From NCBI GenBank assembly GCA_964602415.1, contig CAZRQL010000010.1, positions 1 through 64,000 on the forward strand: a stretch of DNA of 64,000 bases, written 5' to 3'. The stretch's first letter is position 1, and each line of letters begins with the position of its first letter. A model generated the notes under the pieces. The model did no database searches. It was not told the origin of the DNA and saw only the letters and a program-made list of their open reading frames with translations. Below, in pieces: positions 41,033 through 50,842 of the stretch. The stretch comes from CAZRQL01 sp964602415 (GTDB lineage Bacteria > Bacteroidota > Bacteroidia > Cytophagales > Flammeovirgaceae). The translations under genes and the position numbers were made by a program.

Positions 41033-42519
41033 TACTCAATAACGATCATTTCAACACGTCGGTTTTTTTGTCTTCCCTCCGGTGTGGAATTGCTGACAAT
41101 CGGTTCAGTGCCTCCAAACGCCTTTACGGTGATGCGGTTAGGGTCAATTCCTTTTGAGACAAGGTAGTTTTTGCAGGCTTTGGCGCGGTCTCCTGAAAGT
41201 TTTACGTTGTGCACGTGTAAGCCTGTGCTGTCGGTATGCCCCCGCAACTCTATGCGCATCTTGGGATTTTTTTGCATCAATTCGACTACCTCGTCCAGTT
41301 CTTGGTAAGATTCAGGTAAAAGTATTGCGCTGGCTCGCTCAAATAATATATGGTCTAAAGTGAATTTTGCCCCTGCTTTGACCTCTTCCTCTTTGATGTA
41401 AGATTCTTTTGGGGCTACAATTGGCTCAGGAACTTCTTCTACAGGTGCAGCGGGGTCGATTTTATCTTCCTTTTTTTCTTTAAGTTCTTTTTTCTTGGCC
41501 GCTTCCACTTTGACCATCGCTTTTTCATCTGCCCAGATTTTGACCGTTCCGTCGTAGCTGGCCGATGCCAAAATGTTGTCTGTGGGACTAAAACGACAGA
41601 TTCTGACCAGTTTTTGGTGGTCTGTAAGTTTGGTGAGTGCTCTATACTCCCTTCCCGAAATATCCCATATCGTGATAATATTTGCATTTGCGCCTGTGGC
41701 CAATAGCGTACCCTCTCGATTGAAAGTAGCCCCGCTGTAATCGCGCCTGCCAACAGGCAACACACGGTACGAGTCCAGTCTATCTCCTGTGGTATGATCC
41801 CATACCGTTACGAACCCATCGGTGCTCCAAGCAGCCAGCGTGTTGGGGTCAGGCCCCACAACCACATCGTTGAGAAAATCTGCCTCATAAGTGAGTGTTT
41901 TAAATACCTCGCGCTTGGCAATATCTACTATAATAACATAATGATTAATCGATATTGCGATATATTTTTTGTCTGTAGTCAAACAACCACCTGTAATCAT
42001 CCCCAAAAAAAAGTCATCGTCCCCAAAAATCTTGGTCAGTGGGCTTCGAGCCAGTGCACCCGCGCTGTGCACCATGCCGTTTGCTCCGCCAAATAAAATC
42101 TCCTTATCGTCTGCACTGAAGCAAATAAATGAGTTGTCGGAATAAAACCTTCCTTTCTCTGAAGGATGGGCAGGGTTGAGATAAGAGACAACCGGCTCAC
42201 CTGTCGGCACACGCCAGACTTTTGCGCCCCCATCTTGTCCGGCACTGGCCAAATACTGCCCCGAATGGCTAAAAGTAACCTCCGTAACCCTCCCGCTGTG
42301 GGCTTTGAACCATTTTATCAAATTGCCGGTATAAGCATCCCAAAAAGCTATTTTCCCATCTACTCCGGCTGTAGCCAAAATTTTACCGTCAGGGCTAAAC
42401 CTGAGATTTTGGACTCCTGTGTGTGTACCCGATAGGGTTTTGGTGCACTTAAACTCCTTTTGCGCAAACCCGCCAAAGGCTACAAGGGTCAAGATAACTA
42501 TTACAATAGACCGATTCAT
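41029..42519 (-). CDS. WD40-repeat protein with C-terminal OmpA domain
   Basis: 496 residues from the ATG at 42519, which opens a signal peptide (about 1-20, ending in GGFAQ); a TAATTTTG -7 box at 42562-42555 supports it. Residues about 25-340 hold six or seven WD40 blades, such as GVQNLRFSPDGKILATAGVD and HSGQYLASAGQDGGAKVW. A charged Lys/Glu and Pro/Val linker (about 340-375) leads to an OmpA/MotB peptidoglycan-binding domain (about 380-496), with LRGHTDSTGLHVHNVKLSGD and GRQKNRRVEM near the end. It is therefore a periplasmic propeller tied to the cell wall; its partner is unknown. Confidence 0.85.
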   Translation of the reverse strand: MNRSIVIVILTLVAFGGFAQKEFKCTKTLSGTHTGVQNLRFSPDGKILATAGVDGKIAFWDAYTGNLIKWFKAHSGRVTEVTFSHSGQYLASAGQDGGAKVWRVPTGEPVVSYLNPAHPSEKGRFYSDNSFICFSADDKEILFGGANGMVHSAGALARSPLTKIFGDDDFFLGMITGGCLTTDKKYIAISINHYVIIVDIAKREVFKTLTYEADFLNDVVVGPDPNTLAAWSTDGFVTVWDHTTGDRLDSYRVLPVGRRDYSGATFNREGTLLATGANANIITIWDISGREYRALTKLTDHQKLVRICRFSPTDNILASASYDGTVKIWADEKAMVKVEAAKKKELKEKKEDKIDPAAPVEEVPEPIVAPKESYIKEEEVKAGAKFTLDHILFERASAILLPESYQELDEVVELMQKNPKMRIELRGHTDSTGLHVHNVKLSGDRAKACKNYLVSKGIDPNRITVKAFGGTEPIVSNSTPEGRQKNRRVEMIVIEY

Positions 42520-42623
42520 GATGTAAGATATTGAATGAAATAGTATAGATTCAACAAAATTAATGGCATTAAGATTTGTGAATGGCATTTTCCTTAAAAA
42601 TTAACCTGTAAAATTGAAAATAA

Positions 42624-42651
42624 AAAAGCCCTCCTATTTGGGAGGGCTTTT
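42624..42651 (-). terminator. terminator of the double 5'-nucleotidase gene
   Basis: Perfect 11-bp stem AAAAGCCCTCC (42624-42634) / GGAGGGCTTTT (42641-42651), loop of 6, followed on the minus strand by a T-rich tract. It lies 21 bases after the stop. Confidence 0.9.
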
Positions 42652-42672
42652 CAGAATAAAATGCAAACCAAG

Positions 42673-45600
42673 CTATTCTACAATCAGTTTTTGAATGGCT
42701 CGGCCTTTTTCGGTTTTGATTTCAACCAAATACAAGCCTTTTGCCAATCCTGAAAGAGGCAGAACCGCTTCGTTTTCCACTTCAAAACCAGCAACAAATA
42801 CACCTGAGAGGCTCATCAGGTTGATTGTGCCTTTGCCTTGTAGTTGCACATTGAGGGTTTCTTTTGCCGGATTGGGGAAAATTTTTGCTCCGATTTGGGT
42901 TGCATCCAAACCGGTTACCCCTGTAGAAGAAGCGGTTGCTGCGCCGTACTGGTTGCCGCAAGAGGGGTCGGTGTTGTACTCAAATACAGCCGCAAAATAA
43001 GAAACATTGGGGTCTAAGCCGCTTACTCTTACTGAGTTAGAGCTGCCTGCATAAACGACTTTGCCTCCTTCAATCACGCTGCCGTTTCCACCAAAATTGG
43101 CATCGGCATTGTAAGATATTCCATTTTTGATTGCGGTTGGCGATACCGCACTTGCAGGTTTGAGTACCACTATTCGGTTTTGTCCGTTGCCTGATGTCCA
43201 TGTGATATTGAGGGCATTGCCTGCTTGGGCTGTGAGGGTCAGATTGGTGGCGCGGGTAGTTGGTGCATCAACCGTTTTGCGCAGGGCAGGTGTTCCGGCA
43301 TAAACTTGGGAAACGATACTTCCACCGGCGCAATTGTCTATGGTTCCCATGTTTTGGATGGACTCGATGGCTTCTATTCTTCCATCATTGCCCAGCGTGA
43401 GGTTGCGCCCCATAGCCACTCTGATTCTCAAGGCGGTGATGTTACCATTTGCGGCTGTGTTGTAGTTGGCGGCTATGACGGCTACTTTGGTGTCGTCAGG
43501 GATTCCGTTGCTCCAAGAAACCCCATTCCACGTAGTGGTAGCATCAAATACGCTATCGCTGCGCACTCCGACGAGTTGTATGCGTCTGTCTTGTTGGATT
43601 TTGGTATCTGCCACGCTGTAAGGGGTTTGACTGAAAAGTTCAGCCATGTACTCAGCAAAGGCATCTTGCTCTGAGCCGGGCACGGTGAAGGTGGCTTTTC
43701 CGGCTGGTGGGTTGGAGACCTCGTCTAATTTCAGGTCGTTGCCCACTCTTACAGTTGCAAAAGGATAGCTGTCTCCTCCGTTAGCCAAGAAATTCAGGGT
43801 TACCAATTTGATGGTTCTGGTGGGAGAACCGTACAACGCGCCATTCAGTACAATAGTATCGGCAGCATTGCCCAAAGAGTCAAGCACCACAAGATTACGG
43901 ATTCGGCTACCGGCGGCTTGGGCTGTGTCGTAGCTGAAGCGTACACCCGAAACTTGTGGGAACTGACCGGGGGTAGCCCCTGCACGGGTGGCACTGATGC
44001 CGTGTTCGATAAGTGTTTTCAGCCCTGAAGCATTGGTCGTAACGACCCAGAGTCGGTTGTTGAAACGCAAAGAGTTTTCGATGTCAAGCTGAGAAATATC
44101 GCCGCGCTGCTTTCCTGCCAATGGATTGGGTGCGGTGGGGCGCAGTTCTACATCACTGCCTACGGCATAGACCTCACCAATAGCCGAGCGGATACCGCCT
44201 CCGTTTTTGAGCGAAACGGTTACGTCTTTGTCGAATTTGCGTGCCCACCAAAGGTTGGCATCAGCAGAGATATTGCCCATGTTGGTTTCTTCGGTGCGAA
44301 CAAAACCTCTGCGCCCTTCTAAAAAGACCGAAGTTTTGCCAAACAAGTTGCCGTCTTTGTTTTTGATAACTGCCGCCAGCGCATCGGTGATGGTTTTGAC
44401 CGCGCCGGCTTTGGTACCAACTTGAAAAGCATTACTGTAGTTGCCCCATAGAGCAGTCACACCCAAAGAGTCGGTTGCATACGCACCATTGATTTTGGAA
44501 TCCAATGCGGAGGTGATGATTTTGCCGGCATTGTCAAAGGAAGCCAAAAGCCTACCAACGTACCTGTAATTGGCTTCGGTATTGACCACCAAACAGTTGT
44601 CTCCGTCTGCATTTTTTGTGATAAGCGGGTACGTTTTGACAGCTACATCACCTTGGCGCAGGCGGTCATCGCTATCTGCCAAAAGTGTATGCGAGCCTCC
44701 AGCTATGACTATGTCCACGCCTTTAAGCAAAGTAGCCAGTTCTTCTTCAAGTGCAAGTTGCTGTAAGTGAGCCAACAAGATGATTTTGTTGATGCCTTCC
44801 TTTTGGATGAGCGAGTCAATAACAGGCTGCAAAATTTTGGCCAATTCGGGCATATCGTTGCGGGTAGGCCCTATGACGCGGGTTGGCAGTGGCGAAGAAA
44901 TCGCTTGCAGTACCTGCGTGGTGGCTCCCACCAGACCGATTTTCTGACCTCCCACTTCCAAAATGGCTGAGGGAGCGAGGCCTTTTTTCTGGCTGTTGGC
45001 ACTGATGTTGGCAGGTGTTTTGAAAGCATCTACATTGAGTCTTTGGTTGGTATAGAGGTAGTTGAGGTTGTTGTCGGCAGAGAAATCCAAGTTGGCTGAC
45101 AAATAAGGGAACTGCGCGCCTACCCAACGGCGGTCTGCACCTGAGTTGCGTATATCCACCCCGATTTGGCTGTTGAGTTCCGAAGTGCCTAAGTCAAATT
45201 CGTGATTGCCCAAGCAGGAGGCTTTGAAGCCTATGATGTTCATAATGGCCACGTCAGGGCGACCAATGGCAGGTCTAATGGCTTGCGTTCCTGAAAAATA
45301 AGATGAAGCGGTGTTGCGAAGAGGGGTTTGCAAAGCTGGGTCTTCGCCCGCAAACAAAAAGGGGCTGGGGATGAAGTTGTCTCCTGAAGAAAGTACCACA
45401 GAGTTGGGATGCAATTTTTCCAATCCTTCTACCACAGCCGCAAAATTGGGCACATCGGTGATGGCTTCCAATCCGGCTTCTAAGTCAGAGGCATGCAAGA
45501 TATGCAATTGGAAAGGCCCTGATTCATTTTCAAATACTTTGTCTTCTCTGGCCTGCAAGAGTTGGATTCTGCGGTCTTGAGAAATATCAGTATCGGCTTT

Positions 45601-48600
45601 GTCATAAGGGGTGCGATTGAAAAGCTCAACCATGTATTCGGCAAAAGCGTCTTGCTCTGAGCCGGGCACGGTAAAGGTGGCTTTTCCGGCAGGTGGGTTG
45701 GGAACTTCTTCAAGTTTTAGGTCATTGCCTACCCTTACAGATGAAAAAGGATAACTGTCTCCGCCGGTAGCCAGAAAGTTCAACGTTACCAGTTTGATGC
45801 TGCGGTTTGGATTGCCATTCACGCTGCCGTTCACCACCACCGAGTCTATCACATTGCCAAGGCTGTCCACAATAGCCATGTTTCTGATGCGGCTCCCGGC
45901 GGCCAGTGTGGTGTCGTAGCTGAAACGAATTCCCGACACTTGCGGAAACTGCCCGGGTGTGGCACCGGGTTTGGTTGCGCTGATGCCGTGTTCGATGAGG
46001 GTTTTTAAGCCTGATGCGGTGGTGGTTACGACCCAGAGGCGGTTGTTGAAGCGCAAAGAGTTTTCAATATCCAGTTGAGAGATATCGCCTTGCTCTTTTC
46101 CGGCGGATGGATTGGCCAACGTAGGACGCAATTCTACACTGCTACCTACGGCATACACTTCGCCCATAGCCGAACGGATGCCTCCGCCATTTTTGAGGGA
46201 AACGGTTACTTGGTTGTCAAACTTGCGTGCCCACCAAAGGTTGGCATCGGCAGAGAGGTTGCCCAAATTGGTTTCTTGGGTGCGCACAAATCCCCTGCGG
46301 CCTTCCAAAAAGACTGAGGCTTTGCCAAATATATTGCCGTCTTTGTTTTTGATGACATTAGACAAAGCATCTGTGATGGTTTTGACTTGATTGGCTTTGG
46401 TTCCTGTACGGAAAGCCGAATCGTAGTTGTTGCCCCAAAGAGTAGCGACCCCTATTGAGTCCGTCGCATAAGCACCATTGATTTTGCTATCCAAGTAGTT
46501 GGTCAAAAGGTTGCCGTCTTTGTCAAAATTAAGCACAATCCTGCCCACATATCGGTAGTTGGCTTCGGTATTGACTATCAATGTATTTTTGCCATCAGCA
46601 TCTTTGGTTTGCAAAGGATAAGTGCGCACGGCTTTGTCTCCTTGACGCAGGCGGTCGCTGTTGTCGGCCAAGAGCGTGTGAGAACCACCGGCTATTACCA
46701 AGTCCACGCCTTTGAGCAAAGTAGCGAGTTCTTCTTCAAGCGCAAGTTGCTGCAAGTGAGCCAATAAAATTACTTTGTTTACCCCTTCTTTTTGGATGAG
46801 CGAGTCAATAACGGGTTGGAGGATTTTGGCCAACTCGGGCATATCGTTTTGGGTAGGCCCGACTACACGAGTGGGCAAAGGTGAAGAAATAGATTGTAAC
46901 ACTTGGGTAGTAGCACCAACGAGTCCGATTTTTTTGCCTCCCACTACGGCTATGGCAGAAGGAGCGAGGCCTTTTTTCTGGCTGTTGGCGGAAATATTAG
47001 ACGGTGTTTTAAAATCATTGACGTTTAGTCGTTGGCTGGTAAACAAGTAGTTCAAGTTACCATCTGCAGAAAAATCTAAGTTAGCAGACAGATAAGGGAA
47101 CTGCGCCCCTACCCAGCGGCGGTCTGCACCCCCGTTGCGTATATCCACACCAATTTGACTGTTGAGTTCCGAAGTGCCCAAGTCAAACTCGTGGTTGCCC
47201 AAGCAAGAGGCTTTGAAGCCTATGATATTCATAATGGCCACGTCAGGGCGACCAATACCGGCTCTAATGGCTTGAGTACCTGAAAAATAGGCAGATGCCG
47301 TATTGCGAAGCGGAGTTTGCAAACTTGCGTCTTCCCCGGCAAACAAAAATGGGCTTGGGATGAAGTTGTCCCCTGATGAGAGGATGAGGGTATTGCTGTG
47401 TGTTTTTTCGAGGGCTTCCATGACAGCGGCAAAGCGGGGCACATCAACGATGCCCTCCAGGCCGGCTTCCAGGTCAGAGGCGTGCAGCACTTGAAGCTCA
47501 TAGTCAGATATATCTGTGCCGGAAAGAGTAACCATATCAAAGCGAATGGTTCCGCTTGTGCTAAAAGTGCTGGCAGGATTGGCAGCGACCAATGTATTGG
47601 AGACAGGGTCTGCGGCTCTGGTGATTCTGATTCCAAACTTTTTGTTGTTGGCGACCCCTGAGATGTTGCTAAAATCGGCGCGCATGCCATTTCTCCACAC
47701 ATCACCTCCCGAAGCGCGGTACAAGCCGCCACTTGCATCGGTATAGGGGCCGTTGTAATCTTGGAAATTGACGCTGTCGGTTGTGTACTGAAGTTTAACC
47801 CAGCGAGAGGCTGTGTTGCTGAAGCGCATGTCAAAATACAAATTGATGTTCTCTTTGCCTTCAGTGGAGATTTGAAACCTCACACCTGCCGCATCGCTTG
47901 AGTAGGTGGTGGTGTTCCAGCCGTAGTTGGGTGGGCTGGTGGAAGTGGTATCCGAAGAACCGCCCGAAGCCGTACCGCTTGCAAAACTGGCCGTGGCAGG
48001 GCTTATCAAAAATGCCTTGCCTGAACCCAGATAAGGTTCGGGCGATGAAGTCCCGCCGGGGACTGTTGTGGTGGTGCTGCCGTTGAAATTCCATGCCGTA
48101 AAAGGCACTACGTACTCTACCACCAGCTCAGGCGCGAGGTCTTTTTTGCCTGCGGCATCAGCCCCTTCAAAGGATTCGGCTTCACGGTTGCCCGTTCCCG
48201 TAATCAGAAAAGTAATTGCATTGCCCTCTTTCCAGTCGCGGCGAACCACGATGCCCTGCACCAAGCGGGTAAGATCGGGAGTGCGCTCATCGGCACTTTT
48301 GCCATGTACGGGCAAAGAAGCCCAACTCGCCGGAGTCCATATCACACTGTCGTTGAGGGTTGTGCGCGAAGCCACATTGCGGTTGGTGGTATCAAAACGG
48401 GCTGAATTGCCAATGTTTTGAACTTTAATCTTCAATTCGCAAGGGTTGGTATTCTTGCTGCCGCCTTTGGCAAATTGGATGTAAGCCTTAGTAACAACCG
48501 CGCCAAAAGGAACTCTAAGATTTGAGAACCTCAAACCAGTAATCATCTCAGAATTATTGCCTCCCTCTACACCTAACTCAAGTTTGGTGGAGTTCCATGC

Positions 48601-48765
48601 TTGCTTACCCACGTTGGGGTTGTTGGGATTGGTGTACTCTTCCATGTCATCGAAGGCTTCAGCTATATGTTGCGAAGCCTTGAAGACATTTTGGGCATAC
48701 AAGCCCCCGCTTGCCGCCAGCAAAATCCAGCAAGCAAACGAAATTGTTGTAAATAAATACTTCAT
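42673..48765 (-). CDS. secreted tandem 5'-nucleotidase with T9SS sorting domain
   Basis: 2030 residues from the ATG at 48765 (signal peptide 1-24, ending in GLYAQ). Order: a beta domain of DNRLRE type (about 25-225); a second beta domain (about 228-415); two copies of a metallophosphatase plus 5'-nucleotidase C-terminal domain (about 422-1080 and 1085-1745), repeating with a period of 663 residues (1989 bp); a beta/Fn3-like region (about 1745-1955); a type A T9SS C-terminal domain beginning KIFPNPAKETLNV. Both catalytic units keep SSGDNF, GNHEFDLG, LLAHLQQL, GGSHT and SLKNGGGIRS, but open with LHASDLEAG instead of the usual HTNDxHG. It is probably a cell-surface phosphodiesterase or nucleotidase. 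Confidence 0.88.
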   Translation of the reverse strand: MKYLFTTISFACWILLAASGGLYAQNVFKASQHIAEAFDDMEEYTNPNNPNVGKQAWNSTKLELGVEGGNNSEMITGLRFSNLRVPFGAVVTKAYIQFAKGGSKNTNPCELKIKVQNIGNSARFDTTNRNVASRTTLNDSVIWTPASWASLPVHGKSADERTPDLTRLVQGIVVRRDWKEGNAITFLITGTGNREAESFEGADAAGKKDLAPELVVEYVVPFTAWNFNGSTTTTVPGGTSSPEPYLGSGKAFLISPATASFASGTASGGSSDTTSTSPPNYGWNTTTYSSDAAGVRFQISTEGKENINLYFDMRFSNTASRWVKLQYTTDSVNFQDYNGPYTDASGGLYRASGGDVWRNGMRADFSNISGVANNKKFGIRITRAADPVSNTLVAANPASTFSTSGTIRFDMVTLSGTDISDYELQVLHASDLEAGLEGIVDVPRFAAVMEALEKTHSNTLILSSGDNFIPSPFLFAGEDASLQTPLRNTASAYFSGTQAIRAGIGRPDVAIMNIIGFKASCLGNHEFDLGTSELNSQIGVDIRNGGADRRWVGAQFPYLSANLDFSADGNLNYLFTSQRLNVNDFKTPSNISANSQKKGLAPSAIAVVGGKKIGLVGATTQVLQSISSPLPTRVVGPTQNDMPELAKILQPVIDSLIQKEGVNKVILLAHLQQLALEEELATLLKGVDLVIAGGSHTLLADNSDRLRQGDKAVRTYPLQTKDADGKNTLIVNTEANYRYVGRIVLNFDKDGNLLTNYLDSKINGAYATDSIGVATLWGNNYDSAFRTGTKANQVKTITDALSNVIKNKDGNIFGKASVFLEGRRGFVRTQETNLGNLSADANLWWARKFDNQVTVSLKNGGGIRSAMGEVYAVGSSVELRPTLANPSAGKEQGDISQLDIENSLRFNNRLWVVTTTASGLKTLIEHGISATKPGATPGQFPQVSGIRFSYDTTLAAGSRIRNMAIVDSLGNVIDSVVVNGSVNGNPNRSIKLVTLNFLATGGDSYPFSSVRVGNDLKLEEVPNPPAGKATFTVPGSEQDAFAEYMVELFNRTPYDKADTDISQDRRIQLLQAREDKVFENESGPFQLHILHASDLEAGLEAITDVPNFAAVVEGLEKLHPNSVVLSSGDNFIPSPFLFAGEDPALQTPLRNTASSYFSGTQAIRPAIGRPDVAIMNIIGFKASCLGNHEFDLGTSELNSQIGVDIRNSGADRRWVGAQFPYLSANLDFSADNNLNYLYTNQRLNVDAFKTPANISANSQKKGLAPSAILEVGGQKIGLVGATTQVLQAISSPLPTRVIGPTRNDMPELAKILQPVIDSLIQKEGINKIILLAHLQQLALEEELATLLKGVDIVIAGGSHTLLADSDDRLRQGDVAVKTYPLITKNADGDNCLVVNTEANYRYVGRLLASFDNAGKIITSALDSKINGAYATDSLGVTALWGNYSNAFQVGTKAGAVKTITDALAAVIKNKDGNLFGKTSVFLEGRRGFVRTEETNMGNISADANLWWARKFDKDVTVSLKNGGGIRSAIGEVYAVGSDVELRPTAPNPLAGKQRGDISQLDIENSLRFNNRLWVVTTNASGLKTLIEHGISATRAGATPGQFPQVSGVRFSYDTAQAAGSRIRNLVVLDSLGNAADTIVLNGALYGSPTRTIKLVTLNFLANGGDSYPFATVRVGNDLKLDEVSNPPAGKATFTVPGSEQDAFAEYMAELFSQTPYSVADTKIQQDRRIQLVGVRSDSVFDATTTWNGVSWSNGIPDDTKVAVIAANYNTAANGNITALRIRVAMGRNLTLGNDGRIEAIESIQNMGTIDNCAGGSIVSQVYAGTPALRKTVDAPTTRATNLTLTAQAGNALNITWTSGNGQNRIVVLKPASAVSPTAIKNGISYNADANFGGNGSVIEGGKVVYAGSSNSVRVSGLDPNVSYFAAVFEYNTDPSCGNQYGAATASSTGVTGLDATQIGAKIFPNPAKETLNVQLQGKGTINLMSLSGVFVAGFEVENEAVLPLSGLAKGLYLVEIKTEKGRAIQKLIVE

Positions 48766-48768
48766 TTT

Positions 48769-48791
48769 GGACAAAATTTTATCCAAAATTA
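48769..48791 (-). promoter_or_regulatory. -7 box and palindrome before the 5'-nucleotidase gene
   Basis: TAATTTTG on the minus strand (48791-48784) matches TAnnTTTG. Between it and the ATG is GGACAAAATTTTATCC on the plus strand (48769-48784), a 16-bp palindrome with one mismatched pair. No -33 box at normal distance. The gap up to 48926 holds no gene. Confidence 0.4.
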
Positions 48792-48926
48792 GCATCATGC
48801 GACAAGACAAGTAAGGTAAAACCCTCGATTTAACGCAAAGTTCACATGTTTAACAAATAGCTTATTAAATTGTCAAGTTTGCGTAATATTTACTTAACGT
48901 AACTAAAAGAAAAGATTAGTCGCTGT

Positions 48927-50600
48927 TTAACTCAAGACCGTCATTAGGGGGTCTGCGCCTTTTTTCTTGCGCTTGAGTTTGTTCATGATAAAATCGGCTT
49001 CTTGGCTGGGTACACTAAAGAGCGCGTACTCATTGCTCATCACAATATTTGTTATTTTGTGCGGGCGGGTTTTGACTTCTGCTTCCAAAAATTCAACCAA
49101 TTTTTTGGGTGTAAAACCTTCTTTTTTGCCCATCAGAATTTTCATGCGGGTAACTTCGGCTTCCTCATCGTACGAGCGGGATTCTCTTCTTGCTCTTGTG
49201 GGTCTTTCGTCTTCAAAAGATTGGGTAGAATTTCTGCCGCGACGGGTCGGTTTTTCATCTTCAAACCTTGACTTGGAGTTGTAATTGGGTTTTTGTTCGA
49301 GCAGTTCGGCTTCCATCAGGTCGCCGTAGTGCAACTGAAGCAAAGCCCCGACAATCCATTCAGGCGGCGTGTTTTCCAGTAGGTCTTTGGCGGCTTTCTG
49401 GTAGTGCGGCTTGATTCCTTTTTCAGCAGCGGCATTGAGTTCGGAAAGAATTTTGTTCTTTTTGGCTTCAATGACTTGCTCTAAGGTGGGCAGTTGCTCT
49501 TCCTCAATTTTGGCCTTGATTTGTTTTTCTATCTGGCGAAGTTTGGAGATGTCTTTGGGAGTTACCAAACTAATGGCTACTCCTTCGCGTCCTGCTCGTC
49601 CTGTTCTGCCTATACGGTGGACGTAAGACTCTGCCTCATCGGGAATGGTGTAATTGACCACGTGGGTCAAGTTATTGATATCAATCCCCCTTGCAGCCAC
49701 ATCGGTAGCTGTTAAGATGGTGATTTTTTTTCTTTTGAATTTGTCCAAAATCTTTTCGCGCTGGGCTTGAGACAGATCGCCATGCAGTGCTTCGGACGGA
49801 TAACCTTTTTCGCCCAACTTTAGAGCCAGTTCGTCCGCATCGCTTTTGGTGCGACAAAACACCAAGCCATAGAACTCTTCAGAAGCATCAATCACACGGC
49901 GCAAAGCAGCAAATTTCTGCTCTTTACTTCGTAAATAATAAAAAATTTGGCGGGTGAGGTGGGTAGTAAGGTCTTTTTTGGCTACTTTGAGTACCTCCAT
50001 GTTTTGCATGAAACTCTTAGCCAAATTCATGATGCTGTCGGGCATGGTAGCCGAAAAGAAGAGCATTCTTTTATCGGGGTTGGTTTGCTCAAGCACGGTT
50101 TCGATGTCTTCAATAAAACCCATATTGAGCATCTCATCCGCCTCGTCGAGCACGAAAAATTGCAGGTTTTTGATTTTGAGCGTGCCTCTTTCCAGATGGT
50201 CGAGTATGCGCCCGGGTGTACCCACTACAATATGCGGATTTGCTTCTAAGTCTTCCATTTGGCGGCGGTAAGACATACCTCCGTAGATGGCACAGACACG
50301 AAGTTTTTTGCTCCCTTTGAGCGAGTCAATCTCCTCACAAACTTGCAAAGCCAGTTCGCGGGTGGGGGTCAATACGATGGCTCCGATGTGCTTGGAGCGA
50401 GGGTCTAACCTCTCAATAAGAGGCAGGCCAAAAGCAGCCGTTTTGCCTGTGCCCGTCTGGGCTTGGCCTATTACGTCATTTTCGCCTTCAAGAAGGCGTG
50501 GGATAGTGAGTTGTTGGATGGGGGTAGGCTCAGTAAAGCCTTTCAAACGCAAAGCTTCTAACGTCTCATCGCTCAATCCCAGCGATTTAAAATTCTCCAT
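48927..50600 (-). CDS. DEAD-box RNA helicase, DeaD/CsdA-like
   Basis: 557 residues from the ATG at 50600, where MENFKSLGLSDETLEALRLK starts exactly like the family; a 24-codon longer reading is unlikely. Helicase motifs in order: Q motif PTPIQQLTIP, motif I AQTGTGKTAA, VLTPTRELALQV, motif II VLDEADEML, motif III FSATMP, and in domain 2 ATDVAARGIDI and HRIGRTGRAGREG. After a helical region and an Arg/Glu-rich linker (about 440-480), the C-terminus (about 482-550) fits a DbpA-type RNA-binding domain with RMKILMGKKEGFTPKKLVEF. Likely role: ribosome assembly and cold-related RNA unwinding. Confidence 0.9.
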   Translation of the reverse strand: MENFKSLGLSDETLEALRLKGFTEPTPIQQLTIPRLLEGENDVIGQAQTGTGKTAAFGLPLIERLDPRSKHIGAIVLTPTRELALQVCEEIDSLKGSKKLRVCAIYGGMSYRRQMEDLEANPHIVVGTPGRILDHLERGTLKIKNLQFFVLDEADEMLNMGFIEDIETVLEQTNPDKRMLFFSATMPDSIMNLAKSFMQNMEVLKVAKKDLTTHLTRQIFYYLRSKEQKFAALRRVIDASEEFYGLVFCRTKSDADELALKLGEKGYPSEALHGDLSQAQREKILDKFKRKKITILTATDVAARGIDINNLTHVVNYTIPDEAESYVHRIGRTGRAGREGVAISLVTPKDISKLRQIEKQIKAKIEEEQLPTLEQVIEAKKNKILSELNAAAEKGIKPHYQKAAKDLLENTPPEWIVGALLQLHYGDLMEAELLEQKPNYNSKSRFEDEKPTRRGRNSTQSFEDERPTRARRESRSYDEEAEVTRMKILMGKKEGFTPKKLVEFLEAEVKTRPHKITNIVMSNEYALFSVPSQEADFIMNKLKRKKKGADPLMTVLS

Positions 50601-50818
50601 AAAGTGTGTTAAGGCCGGATATTTGGCTCTCACAGCTTTTCCGGCAGCGCAAAATTCGCAATTTTGTAACATAAAAACTAATATGTTGTGCGATAAAGTA
50701 AAATATTAAGAAACATTAACAATTCCCTTCTTCAAAAAAGCTCTTTAAAACAATAATAATAAATCTGTACCCAAACAATCATGCTTAACACTTCAAAGAA
50801 TTTTTTTTAATTTTTTGA

Positions 50819-50826
50819 TAGCTTTG
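50819..50826 (+). promoter_or_regulatory. candidate -7 box for the PLP enzyme gene
   Basis: TAGCTTTG matches TAnnTTTG and ends 16 bases before the ATG at 50843. No -33 TTTG at the right spacing. Confidence 0.4.
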
Positions 50827-50842
50827 CAAAAAATCAAACAAA

